Source: SAR324 cluster bacterium (lineage in GTDB: Bacteria; Bdellovibrionota; UBA2361; JAAZON01). Taken from it: a stretch of DNA of 6,449 nt. The notes under the pieces were generated by a model. It saw only the letters and a program-made list of their open reading frames with translations. It was not told the origin of the DNA and did not search any database. A program made the position numbers and the translations under genes. The stretch spans positions 1 through 6,449 of the forward strand of contig JAAZON010000501.1 in NCBI GenBank assembly GCA_012797725.1, in the 5' to 3' direction. Positions 5,339 through 6,449 of this stretch are shown here, piece by piece; within the stretch, counting starts at the first letter, position 1; each line of letters begins with the position of its first letter.

Positions 5339-6449
5339 ATGATGATTGAGGTAGATGATATTTTCAGTGATACAGCAAGACTTAATAAGGTTTTTAAGGA
5401 GCTTTATGGCGACTCTCCTGAAGTTGTTGATCAAAATATCTCTCGCTACCAGGCGCTAAAAGAGAAATTTGAGAAGAAATTCGGTCCAGGCTCTATATCT
5501 TTTTTTAGCAGCCCCGGTCGAACAGAAATTACCGGGAATCACACAGATCATAATGGCGGCAAAGTCCTAACAGCTAGCATAGACCTTGATACTATTGCAG
5601 CAGCTCAAAAGAATGACAAAGAAAAGATTATTGTCCATTCTGATGGTTATAGTGAAATCTTTTCAGTTAACCTTGATGATTTGGAACCGAAAGCAGAGAA
5701 AGGGACGAAGGCTCTGCTAAGGGGAATAGCGGCGGGCATGAAGCGAAAGGGCTATAATATAGGTGGTGTAAATGCATTTGTAACGAGTAATGTCGCAAAT
5801 GGATCGGGAATAAGTTCATCTGCTGCATTTGAAATGCTTATACTGCAGATTATGAATCATTTCTTTAATAACGGTGAGATTAAAATTTCAGAACTTGCAA
5901 AGATTGGAAAGTATGCGGAGAACAATTATTGGAAAAAGCCATCAGGCCTTCTAGATCAAATGGCCTGCGGTACGGGTGGGCTGATAACTATAGATTTCAA
6001 GGATCCAGACAATCCAGACGTGACACCAATAAAATACGATTTTGCAAAGGAAGGTTACAAATTCCTGGTTCTTCATACTGGTGCGGAACATGGTAACCTA
6101 ACACCCAAATACGCAAAGATTCCAAAAGACATGTGGGCTATTGCAAAGGAGTTAGGGGCTGAGAAACTTTGTGATGTGAAGTTTGAGGATTTCTTGGGCA
6201 AAGTTGCGTCGTTAAGGAAGAAATGCGGGGATCAGGCTGTTTTAAGAGCGATGCATTTCTTTACTGAAAACATTCGAGTCGATGAACAAGTTTCGGCATT
6301 GAAGAATAAAAATTTTGCAGCTTTTGTTCAGCTTATTACGGACTCGGGAAACTCTTCATGGAGAATTCTGCAGAATTGTTATGACGGTGCTATGCCTGAG
6401 CAACAAAACATACCGGTTGCACTTTCACTGACCGAATACTTTCTAAAAA
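5339..6449 (+). CDS. galK: Galactokinase, divergent lineage (runs off the window)
   Basis: A GHMP-superfamily kinase, expected to phosphorylate galactose at C1 with ATP in the cytoplasm, the first committed step of the Leloir pathway. 370 codons are visible with no stop; I expect roughly 50-70 more. A 58-residue lead precedes PGRTEITGNHTDHNGGKVL (59-77), the counterpart of the galactokinase signature G-R-x-N-x-I-G-E-H-T-D-Y-N. Arg61, His68 and Asp70 are kept, but the sugar-binding Glu is Asn67 and the Tyr is His71. NGSGISSSAAFE (154-165) is the GHMP nucleotide-binding loop. GLLDQMACGTGG (203-214) carries the probable catalytic base Asp206. The GRTEI-GNHTDH form and the long N-terminus match a galactokinase group I associate with Clostridia and relatives rather than E. 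coli GalK. A different sugar substrate cannot be excluded. It sits 41 bases behind the DUF192 gene. Confidence 0.92.
   Translation, partial: MMIEVDDIFSDTARLNKVFKELYGDSPEVVDQNISRYQALKEKFEKKFGPGSISFFSSPGRTEITGNHTDHNGGKVLTASIDLDTIAAAQKNDKEKIIVHSDGYSEIFSVNLDDLEPKAEKGTKALLRGIAAGMKRKGYNIGGVNAFVTSNVANGSGISSSAAFEMLILQIMNHFFNNGEIKISELAKIGKYAENNYWKKPSGLLDQMACGTGGLITIDFKDPDNPDVTPIKYDFAKEGYKFLVLHTGAEHGNLTPKYAKIPKDMWAIAKELGAEKLCDVKFEDFLGKVASLRKKCGDQAVLRAMHFFTENIRVDEQVSALKNKNFAAFVQLITDSGNSSWRILQNCYDGAMPEQQNIPVALSLTEYFLK

Noticed and set aside
1..6449. CRISPR array, riboswitch or toxin-antitoxin pair
   Set aside because: No regularly spaced repeats, no recognised aptamer pattern and no paired small ORFs with convincing ribosome-binding sites were seen.

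Overview
This window looks like a piece of a Gram-negative, proteobacterium-like chromosome of moderate to low G+C. The evidence is a DUF2845 exported protein, a membrane-anchored DUF192 protein, a membrane-anchored PDZ protein and a single-domain response regulator. A placement near the old Deltaproteobacteria or Bdellovibrionota is only a guess; no rRNA or other marker is present. The galactokinase at the right edge belongs to a divergent lineage that I associate mainly with Firmicutes, so it may have been transferred.

Layout. Positions 1-194 hold no recognisable gene, only two inverted repeats downstream of a response-regulator gene (195-599, minus). A roughly 210-base divergent region with an inverted repeat separates it from a secreted DUF2845 protein (809-1135, plus). 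From 1136 to about 3855 the window is a decaying accessory segment. It contains the C-terminal remnant of an IS91-family transposase (1198-1485) in G+C-richer DNA, and a chimeric-looking ORF running from that DNA into A+T-rich DNA (1486-1968). Next comes a broken DUF2079 multi-spanning membrane protein (3496 down to 2005, minus), split by a frameshift at a seven-base homopolymer and by an in-frame stop. Last is what appears to be the C-terminal scrap of a tyrosine recombinase (3761 down to 3480, minus). Ordered chromosome resumes with a PDZ protein (4512 or 4497 down to 3862, minus). A divergent, palindrome-containing spacer follows, then a likely two-gene unit: DUF192 protein (4788-5297) and galactokinase (5339 to the window end, incomplete).

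How the genes work together. Little can be said with certainty. The DUF192 gene and galK are 41 bases apart on the same strand, and galK has a strong ribosome-binding site, so they are probably co-transcribed. No other Leloir-pathway gene is visible. The PDZ and DUF192 genes are divergent and both encode proteins with one N-terminal membrane anchor and an extracytoplasmic domain. No kinase partner for the response regulator lies in the window. I see no CRISPR array, tRNA, rRNA or riboswitch. The region most worth a second look is 1.2-3.9 kb: the remnants of a transposase and a recombinase flank a broken membrane-protein gene. I did not find a convincing new multi-gene system here.
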